Shown piece by piece: positions 17,567 to 27,100 of a stretch of DNA of 64,000 bases; position 1 is the first letter of the stretch, and each line of letters starts with the position of its first letter. Source of the stretch: Kuenenia sp039794105 (lineage in GTDB: Bacteria > Planctomycetota > Brocadiia > Brocadiales > Brocadiaceae); assembly GCF_039794105.1 (NCBI RefSeq), contig NZ_JBDIWA010000015.1:14090-78089 (forward strand). The letters are read 5' to 3'. The translations under genes were made by a program, and so were the position numbers. A model generated the notes under the pieces. The model was not told the DNA's origin. It searched no databases and worked only from the letters and a program-made list of their open reading frames with translations.

Positions 17567-17790
17567 ATGAAGACAATTAATTTAAAAGCTCATTTTGATG
17601 GCGAAAAAATACTTTTAGATGAACCATTTGACATTGAACCAGATACAAAACTCATCATAACTTGTTTTGCCGAAGCACATGGATGAAGAGCGGGAAGACT
17701 GGATGGTCATCTCTAAAAGAGGCTTGCAACAGGCTTGTGGTAAAAATTAGCTAGAATATTCTACGGATTTAATAAAATTGGAAGAGAAAA
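17567..17790 (+). pseudogene. Decayed AF2212-like (VapB-type) antitoxin gene
   Basis: Starts at ATG 17567 with a good SD (AGGGGA). The first 38 residues read MKTINLKAHFDGEKILLDEP...DTKLIIT, the typical N-terminus of the AF2212/PG0164-like antitoxins, then the frame stops at 17684. The next frame (from 17679) continues the family pattern: EEREDWMVISKRGLQQACGKN, a TAG at 17748-17750, and, after this nonsense codon, LEYSTDLIKLE, which matches the usual C-terminus (..EPEYSTDLIKEP). One frameshift plus one nonsense mutation therefore inactivate it. No PIN-domain toxin follows; the next gene (17791) is unrelated. Family assignment is from remembered motif patterns. Confidence 0.65.
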
Positions 17791-18210
17791 ATGACAGAGA
17801 TTGATAAGCAAGACGAAAGAATTAGCGCCATCTTTGGTGGTGAGATTCCAGATGTCACGGAAGAATCTTTAGAGACATATCTGACCTACTTAAAGGAGCA
17901 TATCGAATTGCCATGTGAGCTAACCGGCATCGAAGATTTTGATTGGGAAGAGTATTATGTGATTGGTCCAGGAGACCAGAAGGAATATGAGAGGCTAAAA
18001 AAGACCAAACCCTCTTATACTGATAAGTACGATATGCTCTCGTTAGCAACTGAAGTAGATGGCTGGGTGGGGATTTTAGTCAATTTGAAGCGAGTCTCAG
18101 ATAAGAAGAAATTCACTTTACCATTAGCGGAGCTGAAAGCAACAGATGAGAAATCGAAGAACTATCAGTTGCTGGATAATTATTCTGTCTGGTTTGTAAA
18201 TAATAGATAG
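17791..18210 (+). CDS. Conserved acidic protein, possibly CcbP-like calcium-binding family
   Basis: 139 residues, acidic, no signal peptide or membrane span. The segment ELPCELTGIEDFDWEEYY followed by VIGPGDQKEYERLKKTKPSY is a recognisable conserved block of small bacterial proteins that I associate with the CcbP calcium-binding family; this assignment is tentative. It overlaps the end of the decayed antitoxin frame and is flanked by repeats, so it lies in an accessory island. No pathway context. Confidence 0.55.
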   Translation: MTEIDKQDERISAIFGGEIPDVTEESLETYLTYLKEHIELPCELTGIEDFDWEEYYVIGPGDQKEYERLKKTKPSYTDKYDMLSLATEVDGWVGILVNLKRVSDKKKFTLPLAELKATDEKSKNYQLLDNYSVWFVNNR

Positions 18211-18361
18211 CAAAGCAGTAAACAGGTATTGGTGATTGTGTGGTGGATCGCCGCATAACCGTTGCACACAGATTGGGTCAAATGGACAATTTTATCCTAT
18301 TTTTGCGATATTCATTCCCACTTCAAAAAAATAGTACTGAATAGGGCATATGCTTCGCCCC

Positions 18362-18392
18362 TACTTTTTCAAAAAACTAAAGTGTTACAATT
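18362..18392 (-). repeat. R3 terminal-repeat fragment
   Basis: TTTTTCAAAAAACTAAAGTG followed by TTACAA is the reverse complement of the R3 end sequence (see 28849-29045). No matching opposite arm is visible in 18211-18361, so this is a solo end. The rest of 18211-18458 has no gene. Confidence 0.5.
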
Positions 18393-18458
18393 TTTGTGAA
18401 TTCGACCGCACAAACCTTTTGTAATAAAAAGTTCCATCAAAGAATGATTCATTCATAT

Positions 18459-19337
18459 TTAAAGACAGATTTCCATGCCCTCCAGTGCGGCGAAACATTC
18501 CATATCATATTGATCATCCAATAATTCCACGCAGTTTTTAATATGGGCATCTATATGTTCGTCAAAACTTTCCGGATCATGATGGAAAAGCGCCAGCTTC
18601 TTCACCCTTCCCTGCAGCGCCAGGCTTAATACCTCCGGGATGGAGGAATGCCCCCACCCCACTTTATGCTGATATTCCTGGTTTGTGTACTGGGCGTCAT
18701 GGATAAGAAGGTCGGCGCCTTCAATTAATTGTAACATTTTTTCAATTATGTCCTGCTTATACTCATATTTGTATGCTTCATCAGTCCACAGAGGAATGGG
18801 GACTATTTCGTTGTCGGTGAAGTAGCATATTTTCTTATTTTCATATGTTATTACATACCCCATTGCACGCCCCGGGTGATTTATGTAAAGGGTATCAACC
18901 TTTATTCCGTCAATAACATAATTCCCTTCCCAAAGTTTTTTAAATTTTATCTTCGCCTGTAACGATTGCAATCTGACAGGGAAATAAACGCTCTCCATCT
19001 GGTTCGATATAATATGCTCTAACCTCTCGCCTTGTAATCCCATTCCATAAATAATTATCTCGTTGCCTTTCAGGTAGGCCGGTTTAAAAAAAGGCAGCCC
19101 CTGGATATGGTCCCAGTGGAAATGGCTTAAAAAGATATGAGCCTTTACCTTGTTTCCTTCCGCACATAATTGGTTTCCCAATTCTTTAATGCCTGTTCCT
19201 GCGTCAAATATAAACAAACAGTTTGGAAACCGCACTTCAACACAGGCGGTATTTCCGCCGTATTTTGTAGTTTTTACTCCAGGAATGGGAATAGACCCCC
19301 TTACGCCCCAGAATTTAACCTTAATTCCTACCGTCAC
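18459..19337 (-). CDS. Metallo-beta-lactamase-fold hydrolase (PhnP/cyclic phosphodiesterase-like)
   Basis: 292 residues. Opens with VKFWGVRGSIPIPG and TTKYGGNTACVEV, typical of the PhnP/RNase Z-like branch. Metal ligands: HFHWDH (H-x-H-x-D-H), NHPGRAMGY (third His region), YFTDNE (bridging Asp) and FHHDPESFDEH (last His). Cytosolic, no signal peptide. Family members hydrolyse cyclic phosphodiesters; some are annotated as response-regulator-associated hydrolases. The substrate is unknown. Single gene between repeats; its start region overlaps no neighbour. Confidence 0.82.
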   Translation of the reverse strand: MTVGIKVKFWGVRGSIPIPGVKTTKYGGNTACVEVRFPNCLFIFDAGTGIKELGNQLCAEGNKVKAHIFLSHFHWDHIQGLPFFKPAYLKGNEIIIYGMGLQGERLEHIISNQMESVYFPVRLQSLQAKIKFKKLWEGNYVIDGIKVDTLYINHPGRAMGYVITYENKKICYFTDNEIVPIPLWTDEAYKYEYKQDIIEKMLQLIEGADLLIHDAQYTNQEYQHKVGWGHSSIPEVLSLALQGRVKKLALFHHDPESFDEHIDAHIKNCVELLDDQYDMECFAALEGMEICL

Positions 19338-19348
19338 TGTTTCTCCTC

Positions 19349-19425
19349 TAAGCTGGCATAGCCAGAATTAATTAAGCACGAGATATAAAATACGAAGCAC
19401 GAAATACGAAATAAATCCCAGAATA
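19349..19425 (+). repeat. R2 partial copy
   Basis: Begins AAGCTGGCATAGCCAGAAT and continues with ...GAAGCACGAAATACGAAATA. It corresponds to the left ~75 bp of the R2 element and lies between two minus-strand genes. Confidence 0.6.
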
Positions 19426-19521
19426 CAAAATCCCAATGAAAAAAAACCATAGATGCGAAGCATGTGCCAGTTTGGGTATGAACGCCTTTATAACGATTTA
19501 TAGCAAATGCTTCGAACCTAC

Positions 19522-21918
19522 TTACTTTTTGTTTAAGAGAAGGCCGCCATTTGCCCTGTAAAAGAGTGTATCTCCCTGTACGACGTCAGAAAAGACGTCT
19601 CTCTCTCCCTGATTGTCAAGCAGCATGCCTATGCCGGTGATTTCTTCTGTTTTTGACGGAAAAGAAAACCCCTGGCTGCTGTCCTTTGCCCGGTATACGT
19701 CGTTTCCCTGAAAATCCGCCAACACTCCGATACCCTTCTCTATACCAGCTCCCTGCGATACGATTTCGCCCGCATAGATATCATTTCCCATAGTATCGAC
19801 AAGAAACCCGATGCCGGTATCGTGCCCACACCCCTGCGAAACGCCAAAAGAACACTCGTATTTGTCATCACCCCCGTTATCCCCCAGTATTCCAATTGCG
19901 GAATGTATGCCGGCGCCCTGGGCGTAACGGCTTGCATAGTAGGTATCGCTCCCTTCGGAATCAAACAATAACCCCATTGAAAAATAATATCCGCTGCCCT
20001 GAGAGAAATAGTCGCCATAATACCTGTCCGAGCCTTTTTTATCTATTAATATCCCAATGCCGCCGGAAGCCCCCACTATGGTAGTTTCAGGCCTGATGCC
20101 CATGCCCATCCCCTGCGACATGGATTGAAAGGATTTTCCCGGATCCCTGAAATCAGGGTATTTTCCGCCGGCAAAATAAAAATCGTTTCCCTTATCATCT
20201 TCCAATATCCCGATTCCTTTTGTAAACCCGACTCCCTGCGAAAACTGGCGGCTGAAATAAAAGTCGTTGCCGTTGGCGTCTATCAATTGACCCAATCCAA
20301 AAAACCCAACCCCGCCATTCAACGCATTTCCGCTATAAAAATCGTCGCCTTCATTATCAAGTAATATTCCTATCCCAAATAAACCTGCTCCCTGCGCAAA
20401 ATCCATCCCCACATACTTGTCATCACCTTTAACATCCTCAAGGATGCCAATCCCAAATCTGCCGGTTCCCTGAGCAAATGGTTTTGCGGCATCATACGTG
20501 TCGTTGCCGGAGAAATCAATGCAAACGGAAAGGGGCATTTCTTTGCCCGATGCTCCTGCATTATTGAAATAATAATCATTTCCGCCAAGGTCAACAATAA
20601 CCGCTGCATCTTCATAATAATAGGTAGCGCCGGTTCCACCGATGACGATTTTCCCTATGCTTGTATCCTGCGCCAGTAAAACATCGCCGGCATAGCCATC
20701 GCCTCCCCCTGCTTTCTTACCGGAAGGAATTTTAATGTTATCTGCACCCTGGAGGAGTGCTGGCAGGGTAAACGGCTGTAAAGCCGTTTGCGTCAGATCG
20801 CCGTCATATTTTCTTATATCTTCAATCCTGTGCAGCATCAGCATTACGGCTTCAAATAATCCTGAAAGATCCACCCTTTTAGACAACTCAAGCACCCTTG
20901 CCATATCGGATGGCTCAATAGTCTCTTCCGGAACCCATATTTTTTGAGCGGATTGATATAAAAAATCAAACTCATCCTCTGCTAAAGCGCCAAACGCTCC
21001 CCTAATAAGCGAAACACAGGGGACAATATCATTGATGAGCCTTTGTATGCTTGCATGCAAGTCCCCGTCATGGTTTATTTCTTCCCTTTCCTCTCTTTCT
21101 GAAAATTCAACATCTAATAACTTTGCCGCAGACCGCACCTGTCCGGCAATGCTTTCTTCAAGAAAAATGTCCCGGATAATTTTGCCGGTTTCATAGGTAT
21201 GCATTGGATTTTGCAGCGAATAATCTATTATGGACAAACGAAACGGATTTGATGCTTCATTTGTCTGATATCCTTCCCTTACGTAAACTTCCTCCCCTAT
21301 CCTTTGAATAGTATCTCTGAACATTTTTTTATATGCCATATTTTCCATTGCAAAATCCATAAACGATTGCCCTTGTCCTTTTTTGGCGCCTTGGGTTAAA
21401 AATGTTGTCGGGGATAAAACAGGGTGTGTAACGGGTTCTTTCGTATTTTTTAAAAGTTTTGCGATAAGCTCCGGCTTGCATTCAATTACATTGCCATCCC
21501 TTAAGACCGTCAGTGACGGAACGGCTCCGGCACCCATAGTTTCTATACTATTTTTGAACCTGATTAAATTCTTCCCTTCATCATCGACAAGAGGTTCATT
21601 ATTAATCTTTGTGATAATATCTCCCGTTTTCATGCCTGCCTTTTCTGCCGGAGAACCTTTTGTAGTTTCAACAACCAAAATGCCCTTGTCCTTTTCATTT
21701 TCCATAAAGATGCCAATCCATCCTTTATTGAAATGTACCTTTTCCTTATCAAAGCCTGTCCCCGGAAGTTCAAAGAAATTTTCAGGAGAAAAGCTTATAT
21801 CACTGACAGATAACTGTACAGCTTCTTTTGCAAGGGCATGGTGAGGTAACATATTTACTGTAAGTGTACAAAAAAGGATTATCCTATATAAAATTTTTAT
21901 AACCATATTCATATTCAC
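19522..21918 (-). CDS. Secreted PDZ protein with 12 glycine/aspartate-rich repeats
   Basis: 798 residues from GTG 21918; ATG codons at 21912 and 21906 are equally possible starts. Signal peptide ~5-30 (ILYRIILFCTLTVNMLPHHALA). A PDZ domain follows at ~65-150 (GWIGIFMENEKDKGILVVE, SPAEKAGMKTGDIITKINN). A helical region of unknown fold spans ~185-390. From ~420 to ~785 there are twelve repeats of ~25-30 residues on the pattern (S/A)QG-x-G-x(4)-GIG-(I/F)-L-x-D-x(2)-G-x-D-x-Y. Such regular D/G repeats suggest a beta-solenoid, perhaps with bound Ca2+ (inference). PDZ plus repeats suggests a surface or periplasmic scaffold. Flanked on both sides by R2 elements. Confidence 0.75.
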   Translation of the reverse strand: MNMNMVIKILYRIILFCTLTVNMLPHHALAKEAVQLSVSDISFSPENFFELPGTGFDKEKVHFNKGWIGIFMENEKDKGILVVETTKGSPAEKAGMKTGDIITKINNEPLVDDEGKNLIRFKNSIETMGAGAVPSLTVLRDGNVIECKPELIAKLLKNTKEPVTHPVLSPTTFLTQGAKKGQGQSFMDFAMENMAYKKMFRDTIQRIGEEVYVREGYQTNEASNPFRLSIIDYSLQNPMHTYETGKIIRDIFLEESIAGQVRSAAKLLDVEFSEREEREEINHDGDLHASIQRLINDIVPCVSLIRGAFGALAEDEFDFLYQSAQKIWVPEETIEPSDMARVLELSKRVDLSGLFEAVMLMLHRIEDIRKYDGDLTQTALQPFTLPALLQGADNIKIPSGKKAGGGDGYAGDVLLAQDTSIGKIVIGGTGATYYYEDAAVIVDLGGNDYYFNNAGASGKEMPLSVCIDFSGNDTYDAAKPFAQGTGRFGIGILEDVKGDDKYVGMDFAQGAGLFGIGILLDNEGDDFYSGNALNGGVGFFGLGQLIDANGNDFYFSRQFSQGVGFTKGIGILEDDKGNDFYFAGGKYPDFRDPGKSFQSMSQGMGMGIRPETTIVGASGGIGILIDKKGSDRYYGDYFSQGSGYYFSMGLLFDSEGSDTYYASRYAQGAGIHSAIGILGDNGGDDKYECSFGVSQGCGHDTGIGFLVDTMGNDIYAGEIVSQGAGIEKGIGVLADFQGNDVYRAKDSSQGFSFPSKTEEITGIGMLLDNQGERDVFSDVVQGDTLFYRANGGLLLNKK

Positions 21919-21939
21919 TTATCTTCGTTCTACAAGTTT

Positions 21940-22207
21940 GAAATTCCTAAGCTGGCATAGCCAGAACTAAACAAGAAATAAAAAATACGAAATTCGAAGT
22001 ACGAAATCCGAAACAAATCCGAATGACAAAGCATAAAATTCAAAACAAATCCAAAACATCCCTGTCTGCGTAAATCACGCACAGGCAGGCAACAATATGA
22101 AGCACGAAATGCGAGATACGAATGATACATTTGTTTAGAATTTCAAATCATTTTGTCATTAGAATTTGTTTCGGATTTCGCGTTGCGGATTTCGGATTTC
22201 ACAATTA
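21940..22207 (+). repeat. R2 dispersed element, full-length copy 2
   Basis: Inverted relative to copy 1 at 16781-17044. Starts AAATTCCTAAGCTGGCATAG and ends ...CGGATTTCGGATTTCACAAT. It occupies the promoter side of the PDZ-repeat gene. 22208-22450 shows no gene and no confident promoter. Confidence 0.75.
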
Positions 22208-22450
22208 AATATTTTGTCATGAAATGCAAAAAAATTACTGATAAGGCGCTATTCCATGAAAACATTTTCTGGCGGCATAGTCAACATTGTGTGTTTATAC
22301 TCCCTTTATATTTGCTTGACAAGATAAATTAAAGCTAATATCATAACCGAACGTCACGTTTTTAGCCTACCACAATGAGGCTTGCAGAATGGGTAAACCC
22401 GCAGTACGTTCATCAAAAACAACATAACATTTAACCAATATACCGACACA

Positions 22451-23458
22451 ATGGAACTTTTGTATCCGGAAAAAGAAAAACCACCATTAATCCTCGTTGT
22501 AGATGACGTTGAGGCACACCTTGAACTCATAGAAGCGGTATTAACCACAGAAAGATATAGGGTTGAAGCTACCACTGACGTAAAACAAGCCATTCGGTTC
22601 ACAGAAACTCATTCTCCGGAATTAGCCATTCTCGATGTAATGATGCCTGGTATGAATGGCTACGAATTGTGCAAAAGACTAAAATCCATATCCAGGCGAA
22701 AATTCTTCCCGATAATCCTTGTGACAAGTCTCAATCAGGTAGAAGACAAAATAGCGGGACTTGAGGCCGGGGCAGACGATTTTTTCAGCAAACCATTCAA
22801 CACACTCGAACTTATTACAAAGATTCGTTCACTCATTAAACTTGAGCGGCTCCAGGATGAACTGGAATGCTCGGAAGATATAATCTTTACCCTCGCAATC
22901 ACCATAGAGGCCAAAGATCTCTATACAAAAGGACATTCCGAAAGGGTTGGCAATTTGTCGGCGGAATTTGCCGGTTTTCTAGGATTTCCCGATAAAGATA
23001 TCATTAGTATCAGAAAAGGCGGCATATTGCACGACATTGGAAAGATAGGAATAAATGAAGCAATACTTCTCAAAAGCGACCGTCTTTCTGAAGATGAAAC
23101 AACCCTGGTGAGAGACCACCCTGTGATCGGATCAAAAATCTGTAAACCCTTGTATTCCTTACGCCAGGTGCTCCCTATTATAAGAAGCCACCACGAGAGA
23201 TGGGACGGAAAAGGCTACCCTGACGGACTTACGGGTAGTGAAATACCTGTTATGGCAAGAATGGTAAATATTATTGACACATTCGATGCGATGACGTCTA
23301 TAAGACCTTACAGGAATGGTGTTTTTACGCGGGAAGAAGTCATAGCCACCATGAAGAAGGAAAAAATGTCAGGACAATGGGATCCTCATCTTACAGAAAA
23401 ATTTATAGAAATGATGGAAAAGCAGTATCTGAATCAATGGCCACTGAAAAGAGATTAA
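22451..23458 (+). CDS. Response regulator with HD-GYP domain (c-di-GMP phosphodiesterase)
   Basis: 335 residues. REC domain ~14-130: acidic pair DD (VVDDVEAH), phospho-acceptor Asp62 in LDVMMPG, Lys in SKPFN. HD-GYP domain ~145-330: H-D pair at 194-195 (GGILHDIGKIG), then HPVIGSKIC, and HHERWDGKGYPDG (residues 247-259), the intact GYP motif. These proteins hydrolyse cyclic di-GMP when the receiver is phosphorylated. No kinase is directly adjacent, but the hybrid kinase at 24185 lies 0.7 kb downstream on the same strand and is a plausible partner (inference). No clear SD before the ATG. Confidence 0.92.
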   Translation: MELLYPEKEKPPLILVVDDVEAHLELIEAVLTTERYRVEATTDVKQAIRFTETHSPELAILDVMMPGMNGYELCKRLKSISRRKFFPIILVTSLNQVEDKIAGLEAGADDFFSKPFNTLELITKIRSLIKLERLQDELECSEDIIFTLAITIEAKDLYTKGHSERVGNLSAEFAGFLGFPDKDIISIRKGGILHDIGKIGINEAILLKSDRLSEDETTLVRDHPVIGSKICKPLYSLRQVLPIIRSHHERWDGKGYPDGLTGSEIPVMARMVNIIDTFDAMTSIRPYRNGVFTREEVIATMKKEKMSGQWDPHLTEKFIEMMEKQYLNQWPLKRD

Positions 23459-23572
23459 CGTTAATGAATCTGTGATTGGCTCATAGCAATCTGGCTAATG
23501 GCTATCAGCTATCGTTTTTAATCTGTACTACTATCCATCAACTCGTGGCTAAATAAAAAGGAGACTATAGAA

Positions 23573-23761
23573 GTGAAAAATATAACACTTGAAACTATTT
23601 GCAAAAAGATTACTGATCTGCAGCATGATATCGATCAGATTAAGAAGATTCTTTTAGAGGAGCCAGAGTTGCGTGAAGATTTTATTTTACGGATAAGAGA
23701 TATTGACCTGGAAAGATCCATTATAGTTGATGACTTCAAAGAGAGATACGGACTAAAATAG
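23573..23761 (+). CDS. Putative antitoxin of a RelE-type pair
   Basis: 62 residues, GTG start with AAGGAG 9 nt upstream. Helical and charged (LETICKKITDLQHDIDQIKKILLEEPELREDFILRIRDIDLE); no recognised DNA-binding motif. It overlaps the following toxin gene by one base (TAGTG). Small size, position and overlap are typical of type II antitoxins; the assignment rests mainly on this context. Confidence 0.65.
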   Translation: MKNITLETICKKITDLQHDIDQIKKILLEEPELREDFILRIRDIDLERSIIVDDFKERYGLK

Positions 23762-23982
23762 TGTATAGGCTTGCCATTAAAGAAATGCTGCGGTTAATTA
23801 ATCGGAAAGTACAAGATATATTGGTAGATCCTTATCGTTTTAAGCCGCTGAAAAAACCATTGCAAAATAAACGAAGAGCTCACGTCGGAGGATCTTTCGT
23901 TTTGGTTTATGAGATAAATGAAAAAGAAAAGATTGTAACACTTTTCGATTTTGATCATCATGATAATATCTATAAAGATTAA
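23761..23982 (+). CDS. RelE/ParE-superfamily toxin
   Basis: 73 residues, GTG start. Contains the family pattern DPYRFKPLKKPLQNKRRAHVGG followed by FVLVYEINEKEKIVTLFDFDHHDNIYK: a positively charged patch after the P-L-K-x-P-L segment, central beta-strands and a terminal H-x-(D/N)-x-Y. RelE-type toxins cleave mRNA at the ribosome, ParE-types poison gyrase; which one applies cannot be told. Slightly shorter than the usual ~85 residues, mainly at the N-terminus, but the fold seems complete. Confidence 0.72.
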   Translation: MYRLAIKEMLRLINRKVQDILVDPYRFKPLKKPLQNKRRAHVGGSFVLVYEINEKEKIVTLFDFDHHDNIYKD

Positions 23983-24033
23983 CCTGCTAGCTTGTAGGTA
24001 AGGATGGATGAATAGGAAATCTGTGGTTCCATG

Positions 24034-24143
24034 GTCTACAGTCTACAGTCTACAGTCTACAGTCTACAGTCTACAATCGGCAATCGGCAAATTGCAAATT
24101 GCAGATTGAGGATTGAGGATTGAGGATTGAGGATTGAGGATTG
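24034..24143. repeat. Two heptanucleotide tandem arrays upstream of the hybrid kinase
   Basis: Six perfect copies of GTCTACA (24034-24075), a short AATCGGC/AAATTGC degenerate stretch, and then five copies plus a partial of GATTGAG (24104-24143). The array ends ~28 bp before the kinase SD. Related GATTGAG-type sequence lies before era (56085-56163). Confidence 0.85.
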
Positions 24144-24184
24144 TTAACAGATTGTTTTTTTAAATAATATTGGAGTCCGGCAGT

Positions 24185-27100
24185 ATGATAAAAATTGCCA
24201 TAGTGGGTGCAGGAAAGGGCGGCAAAGCCCTTCTTGATATATTTCATAACAATGGTGAGACACAGGTAGTCGGCATAACCGATAAGGACAAGAATGCACC
24301 TGCCCTGCACCTCGCTAAAGAATGTGGAATTTTTAGTACAGATACCATTGATGAACTCTATTGTCAAAAACCTGACATTATTCTCAACGTTACCGGCAAC
24401 GCTGAGATAAGTGAATATATCAGAAAATCTTCCCCCCATCCTATAGACGTTATAGAGGGTACAGGGGCAAGATTCCTCTGGGAATTAGTAAGTAAACAGC
24501 AAGAAGCCAGAAAGGACATGGAGGCGCTGTATCAAAGCGGGCTACTCATTACACGGGCTAAAAGCTTAACCGGCGCCCTTGACGAGGCGCTTGGTTCCGC
24601 CTTGAGGCTCACGGATACACCTGCCGGGAGCATTGCAATCATTGACGGCGAAGAAATGATTATGGCCTCCCAAAAAGGATTAAGCCGCGATTTCCTGAAA
24701 TCATTGCGATGGAAACCCAGAGGGGATGGCATTACCCGATATATACTGGAACAAACTAAGCCGGTCGAGTTTCAGGATGTTGAAAAGGAACCAATGTTTA
24801 ATGATACGGTGATTTTAAAAGAAGGTATAAAATCCCTCCTTGCAGCGCCGCTCCTTCTCAACGGTAGTGTAGTCGGCATACTCTATTTAGACGATTTCAA
24901 GCCACGGGTATTTACCGAAAGACATAAAAACCTCATAAAACTCTTTTCTACAATGGCCGCCCAGACAATTGAAAAATATAAATTACTCCACGACCTGGAA
25001 GCATCCTTAACGTATTTTCAGGGGATGCTGGATGATTCGGGCGACATGATTATCACCACAGACTGCGAAGGCAGTATTGTAAAGTTTTCAAAAGGTGGCG
25101 AGAAAATTTTAGGCTACAAGGAACATGAGGTCAGAGGCAAAAATTGCTCCGAACTCTATGTAAATAAAGGGGAACGGACGAATATACTTGAAGCGCTCAA
25201 GGGAAAGAGTTCTCTTTCCAATTATGAAACCACACTCCTCAAAAAAGATAACACCCCGGTTGATATAAGCCTCACCATTTCGGAGTTGCGGGATAAGACA
25301 GGTAACGTCATAGGCACTGTAGGGATAAGCAAAGACATTACCGAAGAAAAACGCATGAAAAGTGAACTTAAGAAGAAGAATAGGGAACTTGAGGAACTGA
25401 CCAACAACCTGGAAGAAAAGGTGCTTGAGAGAACAAATGCGCTTGAAAAAATGAACAGGGAACTTGTCCGGGCAAACGAACTGAAAGGACGTTTCATCGC
25501 AAACGCAAGCCACGAACTCAGAACGCCCCTTCATTCCATAATAGGTTTCTCAGAAATACTGCTACAAAAAACCTTTGGCGACTTAACCGAAAGACAGCAA
25601 AGATACCTGAACACCATCTTTGGTTCTGCCAAACATCTCCTTTATTTGGTGAATAATATCCTGGATCTGGCAAAAATTGAGGCCGGCAAGGCGGAAATTT
25701 CATATCAGTCATTCCCGGTGAAAAGCGTTATTGATGAAGTATTGGTGGTAATAAGGCCACTTGCGGACCGGAAGATGATAGTACCTGAGACGGTAGTTCA
25801 TCATGACGTCCATTTTACCGCAGACAAGATAAAGTTTAAGCAAATCCTCTACAACCTGATAAGCAATGCCATTAAGTTTACGGCGGATAGCGGCAAGGTA
25901 GGCATTGCCATTGAAAAGATAATCAGCGATAAAAAAACCTTCCCATGGGTAACAGAATCGCAGGAGTTCCTTAAAGTCTCCGTGTGGGATACGGGAATAG
26001 GCATCAAACCGGAAGACAGGGAGCGGATCTTTGAGGAATTTGAGCAGATCGATTCCTCAAAATCCACGGAGGGCACGGGGCTCGGCCTTTCCCTTACGAA
26101 AAAACTCGTGGAAATACACGGGGGACATATCACGGTTGAAGGCAGTTATGGGCAGGGTTCGGTCTTTAATGTCTACATGCCCTTCATAGTCAGTGAAGGA
26201 TACGGTGCTGTAAAAGCATCCATGACTTCCCTGACGGCTTTGCCAGAAGAAGAACAACAAGGGCCACTGATACTTGTGGTGGAAGACGATTTGCCTACGG
26301 CAGAGATTCTGGACATCCATCTTACCCAGGCGGGTTACCGGGCAGCGCATGCCTATGACGGAGAAGAAGCATTACGCAAGGCAAAGGAACTCAAGCCATT
26401 TGCGATTACCCTTGATATTATGCTTCCAAAAAAAGACGGTTTGGCAGTGCTTCAGGAGCTTAAGGCAGACGCGGAAACCAGAAATATCCCCGTAATAATC
26501 CATTCTATTGTGGAGAATAAAGAACTGGCTTTTGCCTTGGGGGCAGCAGACTACCTGGTAAAACCAGTGGAAAAGGCAACTCTTATCGAGAAACTTTCGG
26601 AGATGTCTTTTGTCACAAAGAAAAGCCATTTTCCGGTAAACATTCTTGTTATTACCAGCGATGAAACCACCATGGAGACCCTTCGTAGCACCATTGAAAA
26701 TGAAGGGTTTCTGATGCAGACTGCCGCTGATGTTGAAAGCGGACTTAGCCTTGCACTGGCGACAAAGCCGAATTCTATTATCATTGATTTGGGCATACAG
26801 GAGGGAGGATTTAAAATAATCAGGGAATTTCAGGAAAATCCTGCCTTAAAAGACATACCCATTTTTGCCATTGCCGCAGAAACACTTTCGCCAAACGAAA
26901 GGTTGGAAATGGTAGATCAGATTGAAAGGGTTTTGTGGAGGGAATCGTTAAGCTCAAAATCATTTATAAATCATTTGAAGGATATTGAGGTCTTGCACCC
27001 GAAAAGGGCGAGACTTATTGATGAACTGACCGGAATTTTCAATCACCGGTATTTTCAGATACGTCTGGTGCAGGAAACATTGCGGGCAGAACGATATAAT

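Noticed and set aside
24034..24143. Possible CRISPR array
   Set aside because: The units are 7 bp in direct tandem without spacers, so this is a microsatellite-type array.
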